Assembly: GCA_033977485.1 (NCBI GenBank)
Contig: CM066984.1
Location: 109,850,691 to 109,914,690, forward strand
From: Hydrangea macrophylla
Taxonomy: Eukaryota > Streptophyta > Magnoliopsida > Cornales > Hydrangeaceae
Direction: 5' to 3'
Length of the DNA: 64,000 nucleotides
The stretch's first letter is position 1; every line of letters starts with the position of its first letter. Shown here in pieces: positions 1 to 11,813 of this stretch. A program made the translations under genes and the position numbers. The notes below the pieces were generated by a model that ran no database searches, had not been told where the DNA came from, and was given only the letters and a program-made list of their open reading frames with translations.

Positions 1-2
1 TC

Positions 3-140
3 GAGAGTGGAATGATCTGCATGCCATATGTTCCAACTACCGAGCAGATTGCTGATATTCTCACAAAGGGACTTCAAAAGAAACAATTTGACTATTTGAT
101 CGGCAAGCTGGCAATGGAAGATATCTTCAAGCCAGCTTGA
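3..140 (+). mobile_element. Ty1-copia pol 3' end (RNase H tail), partial
   Basis: Reading from base 3, the frame encodes the last 45 residues of a copia polyprotein and stops with TGA at 138-140. The segment TEQIADILTKGL is the conserved C-terminal end of copia RNase H. It is followed directly by a purine tract (141-147) and an LTR, as expected for the 3' end of a plus-strand element. The rest of the element lies before the window, so its integrity cannot be judged. Confidence 0.9.
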
Positions 141-147
141 GGGGGAG

Positions 148-545
148 TGTTGGATAATAGAAGATTCTGGGCAGATTTGATTGATTATGATATTTTCAGA
201 TTTTATTTGGTGTTTTATGGCTGTAAATATAGAGATAGTCAACTCCTGTAAATTAGGAAAAGCTGTTAATTAGGCTAGCTGATTTGGTTGTGATTTGGCT
301 GTAAATTAGTTCCTGATTTTATGCCTTGTATTTTCCTTTAAATAGGAATTGTACCCAGCCTATTATTCTGAGAGTCATAAAACAGAATTCTTCTCAAATA
401 CTCTCTGTTTATAGATTCATACAGCCGATCCCAATTGATTGGGACACAAGGTTTGGTTTGGTTTGTTGTGCCTTTTCCTCACGTTCAAAGTTGAACTTTC
501 TACTCTATTGGATAAAAATTATATTTAAGCTACACGAACCTAACA
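148..545 (+). repeat. 3' LTR of the copia element
   Basis: Starts TGTTGG right after the polypurine tract and ends CCTAACA, giving imperfect terminal inverted repeats and a TG...CA structure of about 398 bp. The 5' LTR is outside the window, so neither LTR identity nor the target-site duplication can be tested. The nearest downstream host exon starts at 1163 in the same orientation, so the element probably sits in an intron of that gene. Confidence 0.75.
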
Positions 546-1162
546 AATCCCAAAAATGAGTGATAAGTCTCACCAAACATTGAAAGTTATCTACAGCTCA
601 GGGCTGTAAGCTGTAATTTCAAAAAGATTATATAAAAAGGGTATTAAATGTAGCCAACAAAGCTCCGTGTAAGCTCTTGATGATGTAGAGCAAGCTAAGA
701 CAGCAATGCTGCCACCCACCAAGCTATTTACACAAAAAGAAATGCTACAACAGCAATCAGATTTTTCATTTTGTTCCCATTGGCTTTAAACCTATCATTT
801 TCGATTCCTCTGTCTCAAGCAAGTAAAATTCACACCGTTTAGGTTACTCAAAGGCCAAAGCTATTACTTTCGGCTTTATCCGTCTTATTTGATCATTTTC
901 TGGAGTATTTACATGAAAATATAAATAACATTGTTAGTCTGGTGCAGTGAGGATGATTATTTCTTTATTTATTGGGTTTTGACTCTTTTGAGTAAAATGT
1001 CCAAGTTCTCTTGAGAATTGGCATTGTAAAACTTGATTGTTTCTAAAAGCTTGACTTGAAGTAATGATTGAGTTATTCATGATTTCCAGAAAGCTTATTC
1101 ATCCGTGACACTTCTATTGGTCCCCTATTATATTTTTTTTTAAAAAAAATATTTGGTTGCAG

Positions 1163-1550
1163 GTAGAAGAATTGGAAAAGGAGATATTAGATTCTAAAGA
1201 GAAGATTGAATTCTTCCGAACGAAGATGCAAGAACTGGCGAGTATTTTTTTTTTAAATTTTTATTTATTTATTATTATTATTACTCCCTCCGTCCCATTT
1301 AATGTGTCTATTTTGGGGAATCCAAAATTTTAAGGGAACGTAATGATTACACTTCGCATGACATAAAATGTGACTTTTTTTTTTTTTTCCGGAATTGCCC
1401 ATAAGTTGCTTAAGAAAGCAGTTTGAAGTGTTAAACCACTAAGGGTAGTTTTGGAAAATGGCTAAAAATTGATGATTCAATATTGTAAGTGGACTATAGT
1501 TTTGGGACGGCCCAAAATAGAAAGATGGACACATAAAATGGGACAGAGGG

Positions 1551-1592
<42 letters not shown>

Positions 1593-4500
1593 TTTTTATA
1601 ATCTTGATATGTGTTATCTACATCCAATGTGATTATTTTTCCTGTGTGCTATTATTTGTGGATTATTTTGGGCTTTGAACAATGACTTGATAGTTGGTAC
1701 ATTTATAGCCAATGGGTAAAGTAAAATTCTTAAGCCTTCGTTTGGTTGAAGGAAAAAGATGTGATTTCCTTTATGTTTTCCCTCCATGTTGAATGGAGTA
1801 AACCTGTTCTAAAATTGATTGGAATTTAGGAAAATGAAAGAGAACTTACATGTGGAAATGATTTTTTTTTTCCCCTCGTATTTTCATCTTCTTCTTCTTT
1901 TCTTTTTGTTTTTGTTATTGTTTTTGTTTTGTTTTTTTTTTTGTTTTTGTTTTTTTGTTTTTGTTTTTTTTTTTGTTTTTTTTTTCCTTGGAATAAAAAA
2001 CAAGGAAAAGATGTAGATGTTTTCCATCTCTAATTCGTTACTTTTGAGGAACCATCTTTATCCAATGATGAATTATGAGCTAAACACATTAGTACTTATT
2101 AAAATCGTAGGAAAATCCTACAGCATTATTGGAAATGAAAAGAATTCAAGTACATATACGCACTTATACCATAGTATCATGTGGTGGTTGTAGTAGTATT
2201 CTCTATTGGAGATGAATATCAAGGTCGTCCTGGATCTACTTTCCATGTCCTGCGGATGGTGGTAGGAGGAGTACATTAGAAATAAATATGCATTACTTTT
2301 GCACAGAGTGGTTGGTTGCTCTCGAACTCGATTGTGTTTTTATGCTTGGCAGCGTGAAATTTATTTATTTATTTATTTTTTCATTCAGGTGGATAGATTT
2401 TCTTTTGGAATTAAAAGTTTTCTTGAAGTGGTGTATGTCTGATATTTTCTTTTTGTTTTGGAGATTGTCCACATTTGTGAAGTTTAAATAGAAAATAAAA
2501 GTAAGAGCAATTATACTTGTAAACTAAATATTTTCATCTCCCATATTCCTGATTTTTAGAGGGCTGATTGTTCTGTAATATTGTAAGGTAGTGGTTATCA
2601 AGTAGCTTTTGCTTAGATTTCTTCTTACCAAAATTGATCACTAATGCTACTGATCGATAGAGATGTATACGCCCAACCTGAAGTTTGTGCTTGCAATTTT
2701 TCTGTTAAAGAAGTCATCTTAAGTAGCTAACAAGCACTCCTCAATGTGGTTTTTATGGAACTTCCAAAATTGATGTAAATGCATGGGTAGAATACTATTT
2801 AGATTTCTTCTGTTGGATGGCTTGCCTCCTTCTTGTAGCTAATATTGTTTGAAGCTTTGCAAATTTTAAGGCATTGACCTCGTTAATCTTTTGATTGATT
2901 GACAGGACTGCCAGAAACAGTATATCTACTTGTATTTGTTGTTTCTTTAGGTTTGAGTATTTCTGAGCAGTAACTGTTGCAAATCAAAAGTTCATTCTTT
3001 ATGCCATCATACTTTTCATATTTTCAGTCATTTGGTTTCAGATTTTATACAAGAGCAGATGTGACAATCGAGTAAATGAGATCACTGAGAGGGTTTCTTC
3101 TGATAAACGTGAGGTATGCTATTGTGTATTAAGGATTCCAAATCTCTTTCCATTACATAAATGGTTGTTTTTGTTGTATATTGGACTAACAGAGCAATCT
3201 CAATTTCAGGTCGAGTCACTGGCACAGAAGTATGAAGAGAAATACAAGCAGTCCGGAGATGTGGCATCCAAATTAACTATTGAAGAGTCTACCTTTCGTG
3301 ATATTCAGGTATGTCTCTATAATCATTTTTTGGTTCAGTGATGACCAGCAACTGGTATGAGGTGTGGCTCATTTGAATGTCCATTGTGCCATCAGAATTA
3401 GGGTCCATTTGCAAGTGCTGTGGCTTTTGCCTTTAGAAGCAGAAACCAAATCACAAAGGCACAATGGGAATTAAGGAAAAAACATTAAAACTCAAATCTG
3501 CTTCCTGCATCATGTTTGGGCTGACACACCTCTGACCTGCTTTAGCCAAAACGTGCTTTTTGGGGCTCTAAAGTGATTCTTAAAATTCATTTATACATGT
3601 AAATATATGTTTTTTGGGTCTCAGAAGCATGTTTAGGCCAAATTAGTGTACTTGAGAAGTGATTCCAAATAGGGCCCTAGCATTCTCTGCTCTCTATAGT
3701 ATATCTTATGATAAATGATGTTATGTTGCACTGGATCCTTTTTAGGCAAAAAAGATGGAGCTATATCAGAAAATTGTCAAACTGGAACAGGATGGCAGTG
3801 CTGACAGTTTTCAGGTAGACATTAGCACTTATGATTTGTTGGGGGCCATCTGAAATTAGGCTGAGTCTTCTTGTCTGGTTTTTGTACAGGTCCATGCTGA
3901 TCAAATCCAATTAGATCTTGAAGAGGTAGTAAAATCCTTGAATGAACGTTGCAAAAGTTACGGATTACGCGCTAAACCAACTGCGCTACTGGAGCTTCCT
4001 TTTGGTATTTTTACATTAAGCTAACTCTTTGTTATTCGCTAGTTCAGCAAGAGATCATTCAAATTGTTTCTAACTCACTTTATCTCAATCTATCTCCCTT
4101 AACTTAGACTATGTTCTAGCATCACATTTTAGCATGGATTTTCTTCATTCTGGTGATGGACCCACTGATAAGTGCACTTCTGAAGCTTGCATACGAGTAT
4201 AAACATAATAATGGAAAGTTGTTATCCTTTTTGTATCCTTTCGTGCGTAGTTCTCAACAGTATTTGTTTTTGGATCTCTCTAGTCTTTACCAAACCCTCT
4301 CGTTCAATTTCATGCTTTACTGTGTAATCCAAGTATCTGAATATCTAAGTTACTGTGGGTCGATACTTTTAGCTTAACTTGGTTTAGTTTTTTAGTTTAA
4401 CTGGGTTTTATTGGTCGATTTCATGGCATTCTGCTTCTTTTTGTCTACATTGACATATTAAATGTTTTTGTATCACACATAACTCTAGTTTTTCAACAAC

Positions 4501-7500
4501 TGATTTGGCTTCAATTTGTTGAGATTATAATCCCACATCGGGTTTAAAGCCTTGCTACTCAATATATAAGATCATGGGGCTACTCCACCCATATCCAGTT
4601 GGTTTTGAGTTGGATGCTCCAATTCAACATGGTATCAGAGCAGGTTATTGTCAGGTCCAGTTTGGCCACATGTGCTCCACGTTACCCTATCTCAGTAATT
4701 CACGTGTTTGACTCTTAGCCATGCCACACGTGCAGTGGCATATTGAAATTATAATCCCACATCGGGAATTTAAATCCTTGCTACTCAATATATTAGATCA
4801 TGGGGCTACTCCACCCATTGCCAATTGGTTTTGGGTTAAATGCTCCAATTCAACATCGTATCTGAGCAGGTTATTGTCAGGCCCCGTTTGGCCACTTGTG
4901 CTCCACGTTACCCTACCTTGGTAATCCACGTGAGAGCCCTTGGCTCTCAATCATGCCACACTCGGGGGTGTGTTGAGATTATAATCCCACTTCGGTAATT
5001 TAAAACCTTGCTACTCAATATATGAGATAATGGGGCTACTCCACCCATTGCTAATTGGTTTTGGTTGGATGCTGCAACTCAACACAATCATTGTCAAGGA
5101 AAAGAAAAAAATGAAAAAAGAGCCTATATTAGCACTATTTATTTTGTAGGTTACATAACAGGACATTTGGAAGTATCTTTTGTCTTGTTATTGTTTTGTT
5201 TCTCTCTGTAGGCAATACGATCCCCTCTATGCTTCTAGTTGATGAAGGCAGAAGTTTATACTACCAATGCTTCGATTTTTTTATTTAATTTTTGTCATTT
5301 TTTGGTTAATTAATTCATGAAATGTTGGTAATGGTTTTTCTCAGAATTGTGTGCTGATAGCAGCACTCTCTCATCCCCCCTCTCTCTTCATTCTTTAGTA
5401 TTTCTCTTTGAGAAAATTTTCAAAATCCAATGAAATTCCCCAACAATGGAAGAGTTGTATGGTTATGCAGTTTTATATCAGATATTTATAATGCAGTTTT
5501 ATATCAGCTATTTATAACCCTAATCAGAAGAAATGTCATAGTCTCTCGCTTATAAGTGCGCATAAAGTAAATTAAATTCAAGTTTTCCTCTTTGCAAAAT
5601 AAATTTATTTCCACTATATTCTTCAATTCACCAATACATTTTTATCATTTTTGTGGCAATTTTGTCAAGGCTGGCAACCTGGCATCCAAGGAGGAGCAGC
5701 TGATTGGGATGAAGATTGGGATAAGTTTGAAGACGAAGGTATATTAGATATCCACTTCTGGTTATTACTTAGATTCAGTTTAATCTGATGAAGGTATATT
5801 AGATAGTCACCTCTGGTTAGTACTTGAGATTCAGTTTAATCTTTTAGGTGAAAAATATCCAATAATGGCTCAACATGTCTGTGCCACAAGTTATTCCATG
5901 ATGACCGAGTAAAAGTTTAAACTATATATGATGCTTCATTTTCAATCAAACGAACTGTATTGTGGCTTGAAATCCTCAAGCCTTAGAGCAGGAATCTTTA
6001 AAACTGGTCACACTTCCCGCCCCCGCCCCCGCCCTGCTCAAGAAGAAACCTTTGACACCTTGTAATGTTTAGCGCTTTCCCGCCCCCTGCTCCCACTCCA
6101 GACCCCGCCCCCTCTCCCGCTTCATGCAACTTAGCCTCAAACCATAGGGACTTTGATACTTCCTTTTTAATCAAATAAGGCTCTGTTTGGTTCATGGATT
6201 TAGAAAAGGAAAACAAACCACCGAGTAAAACGTAACATGGAGGAAAATAAGAAGAAAAGAAAATAGGTTGAAAAATAAATTATAAATTTGGAACATTGTG
6301 AGTCACTTCCCTTTCCTCTTTTCTTAAGTTACTATTGTATTATTTCAATTAAACATGGAGGAAAAATTGAAGGGAAATAGTTTTTTGTTCTTGTTTTTCT
6401 TTTCCTTCTCTGAATAGGAAATCCACAAACTAAACAGCACCCATTAGGCTGTGAATTGAAGTCCCCTTGGCTGTAGGAAATTTCAGAGCCAACATTTGTA
6501 AGCTGGAGTTGTATTACAAATCTGGTAGAATAAAAATCTGATGGATCTTTGCCACTTCCAGGATTCACGTTTGTCAAGGAGCTCACTCTCGAGGTGCAAA
6601 ATGTCAAAGCCCCTCCGAAACCAAAGTCCTCATCAGTTGGTAATACAGCATCTTCTTCCGGTGAGGATCTTCATACAGTTTCATCACCAAATGCTGAGGG
6701 GAAATCGGAGAGTCTACCTAGTCCAATCAGAAGGATCCCTGAGGATGAATCAGCTGATGCCCGAAGTGAGGAGGGTGTTCAAAGAACTCCTCCTGATAGT
6801 CCAGCCGAAAAGAATGCACTTGAGAGCCCATCTAGAAAGTACCAAGATTTCCAATATGGAATGAATATTGGTGCAGATGGTTCACCCTTTGACAATTCTC
6901 CTCGGGCTGTGAGGTACTGGGATTGATTTGAGCCCTTTTGTGGTTTCCTTCTGCTCCATGTTTTCTCAGGATTTTCTTTGATGAGCAAATCCGTTTGGCC
7001 TGTTTGGGCGTGCATAATCTGAGGGAGTGAATTGACATTTTGTGAATTATTTTAATGTAAAAATCAATTAACTTGATTCTTAGTTTTTTGTAAGACACTA
7101 TAGTCGATAGTTTTAGGCTTCACTTTCCACACAGCCATCATTTTTTCAATGGCCCCATTCAAGATGATGGAAATGCTTTACAACATCTGACTATATCTTT
7201 GAAAAAGTGGGTAGTTTCCTTTTCCCCCACCCAAAGAGAAGAAAGCTACTTACATCATTATGCTTGACTAAAGTCTGAATATTGATGTGATTGACTGGTG
7301 CAGTGAACATGGGGGTGCTGAATCTGTTCTCTCTGGTGACAGAAGTTTTGATGAACCAAGCTGGGGCGCATTTGACACTCATTATGATACAGATTCAGCT
7401 TGGGACTTCAATCCTGTTAGAGCAAAGGTATGTGAAATTTTTTTGGTATATGCTGCAAATTTTTAGGACACTTCAATATGTTTGCATGCATAAATACCAT

Positions 7501-10500
7501 TGATCAGTCGTTTTATCATTCAGTTACTTTTGTTTGTTGTCAGCATGAGAATATTTTTCCAGCATTGGTAATTTCTTTGATTCTGTTGTGGTAAGTCAAG
7601 GCATGAGACTCACATAATTTCACTATAAACGATGTTTTATTTTTCTTTTCAAAATGATAATAAAGTTGAGAAAGTGTGAAACTTTTAAAAATAATTTGCC
7701 TTTTGGCAGCTTCAACTTTTATTTTAATTTTGAGACTAATCTGCTTGGGTGTATGCACATGCCCCAATCGTATGCCTTGTGTAAGTTCAGGAAATCTTGT
7801 GAGGCTGGCCCTGAGGTGCCATAAGCTTTTCTAACAGTGTTGGCTTCTTTGTTGACCTGAAACATTATTAATAGTGTCTTCTATTTTCTCGGTGTTCTTC
7901 CTTCTTCTTCTTTCCTTTTTTACTCTTCAAATGTAGTGGTTGAAGCTGGAATCTGTCATGGTACTTCATTTGGTTATGGGATTAAGATTTGGTCTTTAAA
8001 AGTAGGTTTATGAAATGCTGTTAAAACAGTTAAATGGTTGTAAATAGAAACATATTTGATGCAAAAAAAAATCACATTATGTGGATATATTTTTTAGGTC
8101 CCACATGGCTGTACAAAAATGTGACGAGATTTGGCTGCATAACTTCTGAATTTCTGGAATCTTCATAGAGAAACAATATTTTTCTTATATTATCCCAAGA
8201 AATCTTGTATATGTTATTGTTACTTTACTTCTCTACTCTCAGTTGTTACTAATTGCCTTCCCCCCCCCCCCCCCCCCCCCTAGAAGCACATTTGAAGTTT
8301 CACACCTTTTCCTGCTGTTATAAATGATTTTATATGGTATTGCTGCATGGATGTGGTTATGCTCAAGTTTATGCCATATTTGTAAAGTCAGTTCAAAGGA
8401 AGATAATTTCCAGGAAAAAAAGTTCTCAAAGTTAGAGATTGCCCTCTTTCTCAATTACTGTCATTGCGGTTGCGAATTAAAGAGGCAGTGTTATCCAATT
8501 CAGCTAATTTTGGACCTTAATCTCCATAGTGCTGTGTGTTTAAAGTGCGATTTGTGAAATTTTAGGCCCAGAGAATTTCTTGTTAGGACCTGATAGCCAT
8601 ATGATTGTTCAAGTTCTGATGTAGGACGGAAATGGGGGAGGCTTGCCCAAGCAAGCCATAATGTAATTCGAGTGAGGTTGAAGTCGAAGATGCCACTCGA
8701 GCGAGGTGGCGAAAGGCAGATACATAATTCAAGCAGTTTCAGTTATGTTTAGGAAATTGCTGTTCTTAGAAATTACTAGTTTGCAAATTTTAGGAAATTA
8801 CTAGGAAATTAGTATTTTGTCGAATCATAGGAAGTTACTACGCTTAACACTATAGAAAAGTTTGCAAGGTTCAAAAAGAAATTGAAAATTACAAATTAAG
8901 AGGGGGTGTTGAAAGTATTTTAATTCAAGGTAGGGTTTGGAAGAATATGCTGGGATCATATTGAAACATTTAGAAAAATCGATCAAGGAAAGTATGGTCA
9001 TCGGTGAAAGGATGTTTTCATGTTCAATTTTATATCCAAAGAACTTAAGAGCTAAGAATAGATATAAACTTGTAGAAAATTCCAGATTGTAATAGAATAG
9101 TCAAAGATATGAAAATCATAGGAAAGTGTCAAGGACGGTTGATATTAGGGGTGTAAGAAAAACCGATCAAACCGCTCGAACCGGTCAAATTTGGTTGGTT
9201 GTTATAAGTGCTCGGTCAGTTTCGGTTTCAAACTCTGCAAAATTTCGGTGCTCAGTTCGGTGACGATTTTCATTTAAATGCGTGTAATTGTATCAATTGA
9301 AAAACAATTCAATCCATTATTATTCATCAATAAAATTTCTATTTTAACATTGTTATTTTCTTTTCTCTTGAAATAGTTATTATGAGATTTTGACATGATC
9401 AAATCTCTTCTTTGTGAGCTTCCGCCTGCGTCAAGTTCCTTCTACGTGTTTACCATGTGGCAGTGCAATGATGGTGGTAATTTTACCATTACTTAGCTAT
9501 CAATCTTCCAAGTAATTACTCTGATAAAATGTACTGTAGAGAGGAATTTGAAACCACTTACAACAGGAAAACTAAAAATAGAGTGAGATTCTAATTTACT
9601 GCCAGGTGTCAGCATTTGATGTTCCTACCCCACCTTATTTCTCAAAATAATCCCCTTCCTTCCATAACTTTATTATCTAACATATGACAGCCCCTAGGAA
9701 AAAGGTTTTACTTATTTTGCACTAAATTAGTATTGTAATTTGGAATCCCAGTGGCAATGGAAGTGTTAGCATCTAAGCATATTAAACTGCATCGGTTTGA
9801 CTATCCACTTCTCGCACTCGAGAACATAATTTTACCATGTATGGTTGATACTGTGAACTTTGTTGTACATTTTGTTGCATTGTGGATACAATGTCTTTTA
9901 GTTGCACAAAATTGCATTGCTCATGTGGCAAAACAAATGTTACATTGCTCATCTGTCAAATCAAATGCTCTTACAGGATCTAGATCATGAGAAGCATGGT
10001 GAAAGTTCTTTCTTTGGTTCTGACAACTGGGGTTTAAACCCGATAAGAACAGGGTCAACGCATGAAGATAGCACATCCCAGAAGAAAAGCACATTCGTTT
10101 TCGATTCTGTCCCGAGCACCCCTAATTATAATTTTGGCAACTCTCCCCTCGCGGAGAACATGTTCCAAAAGAAGAGCCCATTCGCTTTTGCAGATTCAGT
10201 TCCTAGTACCCCTATGTATAATGCCGGAAACTCCCCAAGAAGGCTCAGCGAAGGTTCAGAAGAGCACTCGTTTGACAGCTTCTCAAGATTCGACTCCTTC
10301 AACACGCGTGACGGAGGACTTTTTCCACCCCGCGAATCCCTCACAAGGTTTGATTCCATGCGCAGCACAAAGGATTCAGAGTATAATCAGGGCTTCTTCC
10401 CACCACCTGACTCATTCTCAAGGTTTGATTCCTTCCGGAGCACAAATGACTCAGAGTATAATCATGGGTTCTTTCCACCATCTGAGCCCCAGTCCCTCAC

Positions 10501-10657
10501 GAGGTTTGATTCCATCCGCAGCACCAGAGACTCTGATTATGGTCATGGGTTTTCATCTTTTGATGACACCGATCCATTTGGGTCAAGTGGGCCGTTTAAG
10601 AGTTCACTGGAGAGTCAAACTCCTAGGAGGGAGTCTGATAATTGGAGAGCTTTTTAG
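1163..10657 (+). CDS. EH-domain endocytic adaptor (Pan1/Eps15-like), 3' part
   Basis: C-terminal part of a plant EH-domain protein of the AtEH1/AtEH2-Pan1 type. In Arabidopsis these are subunits of the TPLATE complex, which drives clathrin-mediated endocytosis at the plasma membrane. Exons by frame and splice sites: 1163-1237, 3042-3113, 3210-3308, 3746-3814, 3890-4004, 5670-5738, 6562-6913, 7304-7427, 9977-10657 (TAG). The first exons encode a coiled coil (VEELEKEILDSKEKIEFF, then VESLAQKYEEKYKQ). Next come a Trp/Asp-rich stretch (DWDEDWDKFEDEG), a Ser/Pro-rich linker and a last exon with repeated RFDS units and a DPF motif (DDTDPFG), a known AP-2 ear ligand type. All junctions keep one frame without stops, so the visible part looks functional. 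The EH domains and start codon lie before the window. The 1238 intron begins GC, not GT. Family assignment is from remembered homologues. Confidence 0.9.
1284..1552. mobile_element. Stowaway-type MITE in EH-gene intron
   Basis: Terminal inverted repeats CTCCCTCCGTCCCATTTAA and its near complement ending GGGACAGAGGGAG, flanked by TA on both sides. This is the hallmark of Stowaway (Tc1/mariner) MITEs. The 269-bp element has no coding capacity. A poly-ATT run follows immediately (1553-1592). Confidence 0.93.
1553..1592. repeat. (ATT)n microsatellite
   Basis: About 13 ATT units abutting the right end of the Stowaway MITE. The remainder of this intron to 3041 holds T-rich low-complexity DNA (1859-1988) and nothing else recognised. 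Confidence 0.9.
3401..3677. mobile_element. MITE-like element, GGGTCC termini
   Basis: Lies in the intron 3309-3745 of the EH gene. It begins GGGTCCATTTGCAAGTGCT and ends with the inverted form AAGTGATTCCAAATAGGGCCC, next to TTA on the left and TAG on the right. A related shorter copy appears at 61672-61809. The imperfect TTA-type duplication suggests PIF/Harbinger, but this is inference. Confidence 0.6.
4517..5084 (+). mobile_element. TRIM retrotransposon with three LTRs
   Basis: Three near-identical LTRs of about 113-115 bp (4517-4629, 4741-4855, 4971-5084) start TGTTGA (TATTGA in the second) and end TCAACA (CTCAACA in the third). They are separated by two internal segments of about 111-115 bp. 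The first internal segment starts TGGTATCAGAGC, the primer-binding site for initiator tRNA-Met. The second has a decayed version and ends in a purine-rich CGGGGGTG tract. Flanks CAATT (4512-4516) and CAATC (5085-5089) form a 4/5 target-site duplication, so the whole array probably inserted once. It has no coding capacity, as expected for a terminal-repeat retrotransposon in miniature. It lies in the intron 4005-5669. Confidence 0.88.
6179..6441. mobile_element. GGCTCTGTTTGG MITE family, copy 1
   Basis: Begins GGCTCTGTTTGGTTCATGG and ends in the inverted form AACTAAACAGCACCC. The inside is A/G-rich on the left and T/C-rich on the right, so it can fold back. It sits in the EH-gene intron 5739-6561, about 120 bp before the next acceptor. 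Four more copies are at 55561, 57877, 59341 and 61070. Confidence 0.75.
8260..8280. repeat. poly(C) tract
   Basis: An uninterrupted run of 21 C in the long intron. Homopolymers of this length are mutation- and assembly-prone, so the exact length should not be trusted. Confidence 0.85.
9146..9290 (+). mobile_element. hAT-like MITE terminus, truncated
   Basis: TAGGGGTGTAAGAAAAACCG followed by repeated ACCG/CGGT-rich words resembles the 5' end of common plant non-autonomous hAT elements. No matching right end or target-site duplication was found, so this is probably a truncated copy. Confidence 0.35.
10279..10560 (+). repeat. In-frame RFDS coding repeats in last EH-gene exon
   Basis: Four degenerate tandem units of about 75-81 bp encode (F/L)(S/T)RFDS(F/M/I) followed by RSTxDSxYxxGFFPP. 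Length is always a multiple of three, so the frame is kept. Upstream in the same exon, SVPSTPNYNFGNSP and SVPSTPMYNAGNSP form a second pair of repeats. Both look like low-complexity linear-motif arrays in a disordered tail. Confidence 0.85.
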
Positions 10658-11813
10658 TCATAGTATTTTTGGTACCTTATCTTTGTTTCTTATTTGAAGC
10701 CCTTTTGTGATGTTTGTTGGTGTGGGAATGATGGGCTGTTTCCTTCATCTGATGATATAGAAATAGGCAGAAAGCGATTTGAAGACCAACCTTTAGCCTA
10801 TGTGTAATTTTACCAACCTTTTCTTTATAGAGAAAATTTTGTGCTGTTCTTCAACATTCATTTGTTTTTATCACCTTGATGTATAAAACATTTACAAGAT
10901 TACGTATTTGTTTATTGGTTTAAATGAGGTTATGGTCTCTGTGATTGCAGTTGAGGAAAATATTCTTGTAACAAACCCCAAGTACTTCGGGATAATTCTT
11001 GGTTGAGTTGAGTTGAATATATATATATATATAGTTATTTGGAAGTTGAATTCATTCATCTGATTCTCACTGAATAGTTGGTATTCATCATTTCTTTGTT
11101 CATCCACCTCTAGATAATTCCTTTCAAATCTCTTCATCTGATATTATGTTCTACAGAACAATCTTTTGAACTCTTTTTTGGTTCACAATATTGGACCATA
11201 ACTCATGCTCTAGTAATGAGTGATCAGAGTTTAGCGTGCATGTACAAATTGTAGGAACGGATGCAGCATCAGTAGGACAATTAGAATTCATCATTTGATT
11301 TTCTTACTGAATAAATAAAAAGATTAGACTCTTTCTGCGGCCACAAATGCTGCATATGCAACCTTCCATCGCATAGTCGATCACTTTTATGTGGGAAAGA
11401 AGATAAACAAATGATCACACTAAATCTTTTGATTGCTAAATGGAACTTTTCTGAGACAAAATTGAAAACCTAGAAGACCTTTGGGTTATTTTTGTGATAT
11501 CTTACTTGATACTAGTGGCTTGTGCGTAATGACCAGTACATAATAGATTTATGCAAGCCTAAAAATCTTGAGTTCGATTCTTCTTCCGGGTGCTCGATGT
11601 TGCTGGTTTGTGCATAGTTGCCTATAAATGAGGTTTGCACTTGCAGTATCAGTCAGATCTTCTGACTCGACGAGTTCTCAAAACATCAAATAGAAATATA
11701 ATACAGTAAATCTTTATTGCCACTGATATTTACACTAACACATTTTATCAATTTCAATCAAACATAGTATAAAATTGATCAATGAAACCCATATGATAAG
11801 ACATCATTTTTGG
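10658..11813. other. Convergent intergenic region
   Basis: Contains the 3' UTR of the EH gene (probably to about 10870) and the 3' flank of the transporter on the other strand. A short TA run occurs near 11019-11032, and a SINE-like sequence at 11505-11690. Nothing else recognised. Confidence 0.6.
11505..11690 (+). mobile_element. tRNA-derived SINE-like sequence
   Basis: TAGTGGCTTGTGCGTAATGA near 11513 resembles an RNA polymerase III A box. GAGTTCGATTC at 11570-11580 matches the B box well. The spacing of about 55 bases fits a tRNA-derived promoter. The right boundary and a target-site duplication are unclear. Confidence 0.5.

Larger units (their letters stand above)
7428..9976 (+). other. 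Long last intron of the EH gene
   Basis: Intron of about 2.5 kb between GTATGTG and TTACAG. It contains a 21-base C run (8260-8280), a possible purine-tract/LTR junction GAGGGGGTGTTGAAAG near 8900, and a hAT-like terminus near 9146. No coding exon in frame with the flanking exons was seen. Confidence 0.7.

Noticed and set aside
546..1162. Missing exon between the copia LTR and the first visible EH-gene exon
   Set aside because: No in-frame segment with splice sites and family similarity; nothing recognisable seen.
1469..1678. 69-aa frame with a long Tyr run, and its antisense Ile run
   Set aside because: Translation of the (ATT)n microsatellite and Stowaway end.
1819..2016. 65-aa Phe-rich frame
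   Set aside because: Poly-T low-complexity tract in an intron.
6541..6864. 107-aa frame overlapping the EH-gene exon 6562-6913
   Set aside because: Shadow frame; the real frame matches family order and joins both neighbouring exons in phase.
8892..8906. Purine tract plus TGTTGAAAG as the start of a second copia LTR
   Set aside because: No matching LTR end, polyprotein or duplication around it; mentioned only as part of the intron.
10062..10697. 211-aa plus-strand frame over the last EH-gene exon
   Set aside because: Alternate frame of the RFDS repeat exon; repetition carries over to all frames.
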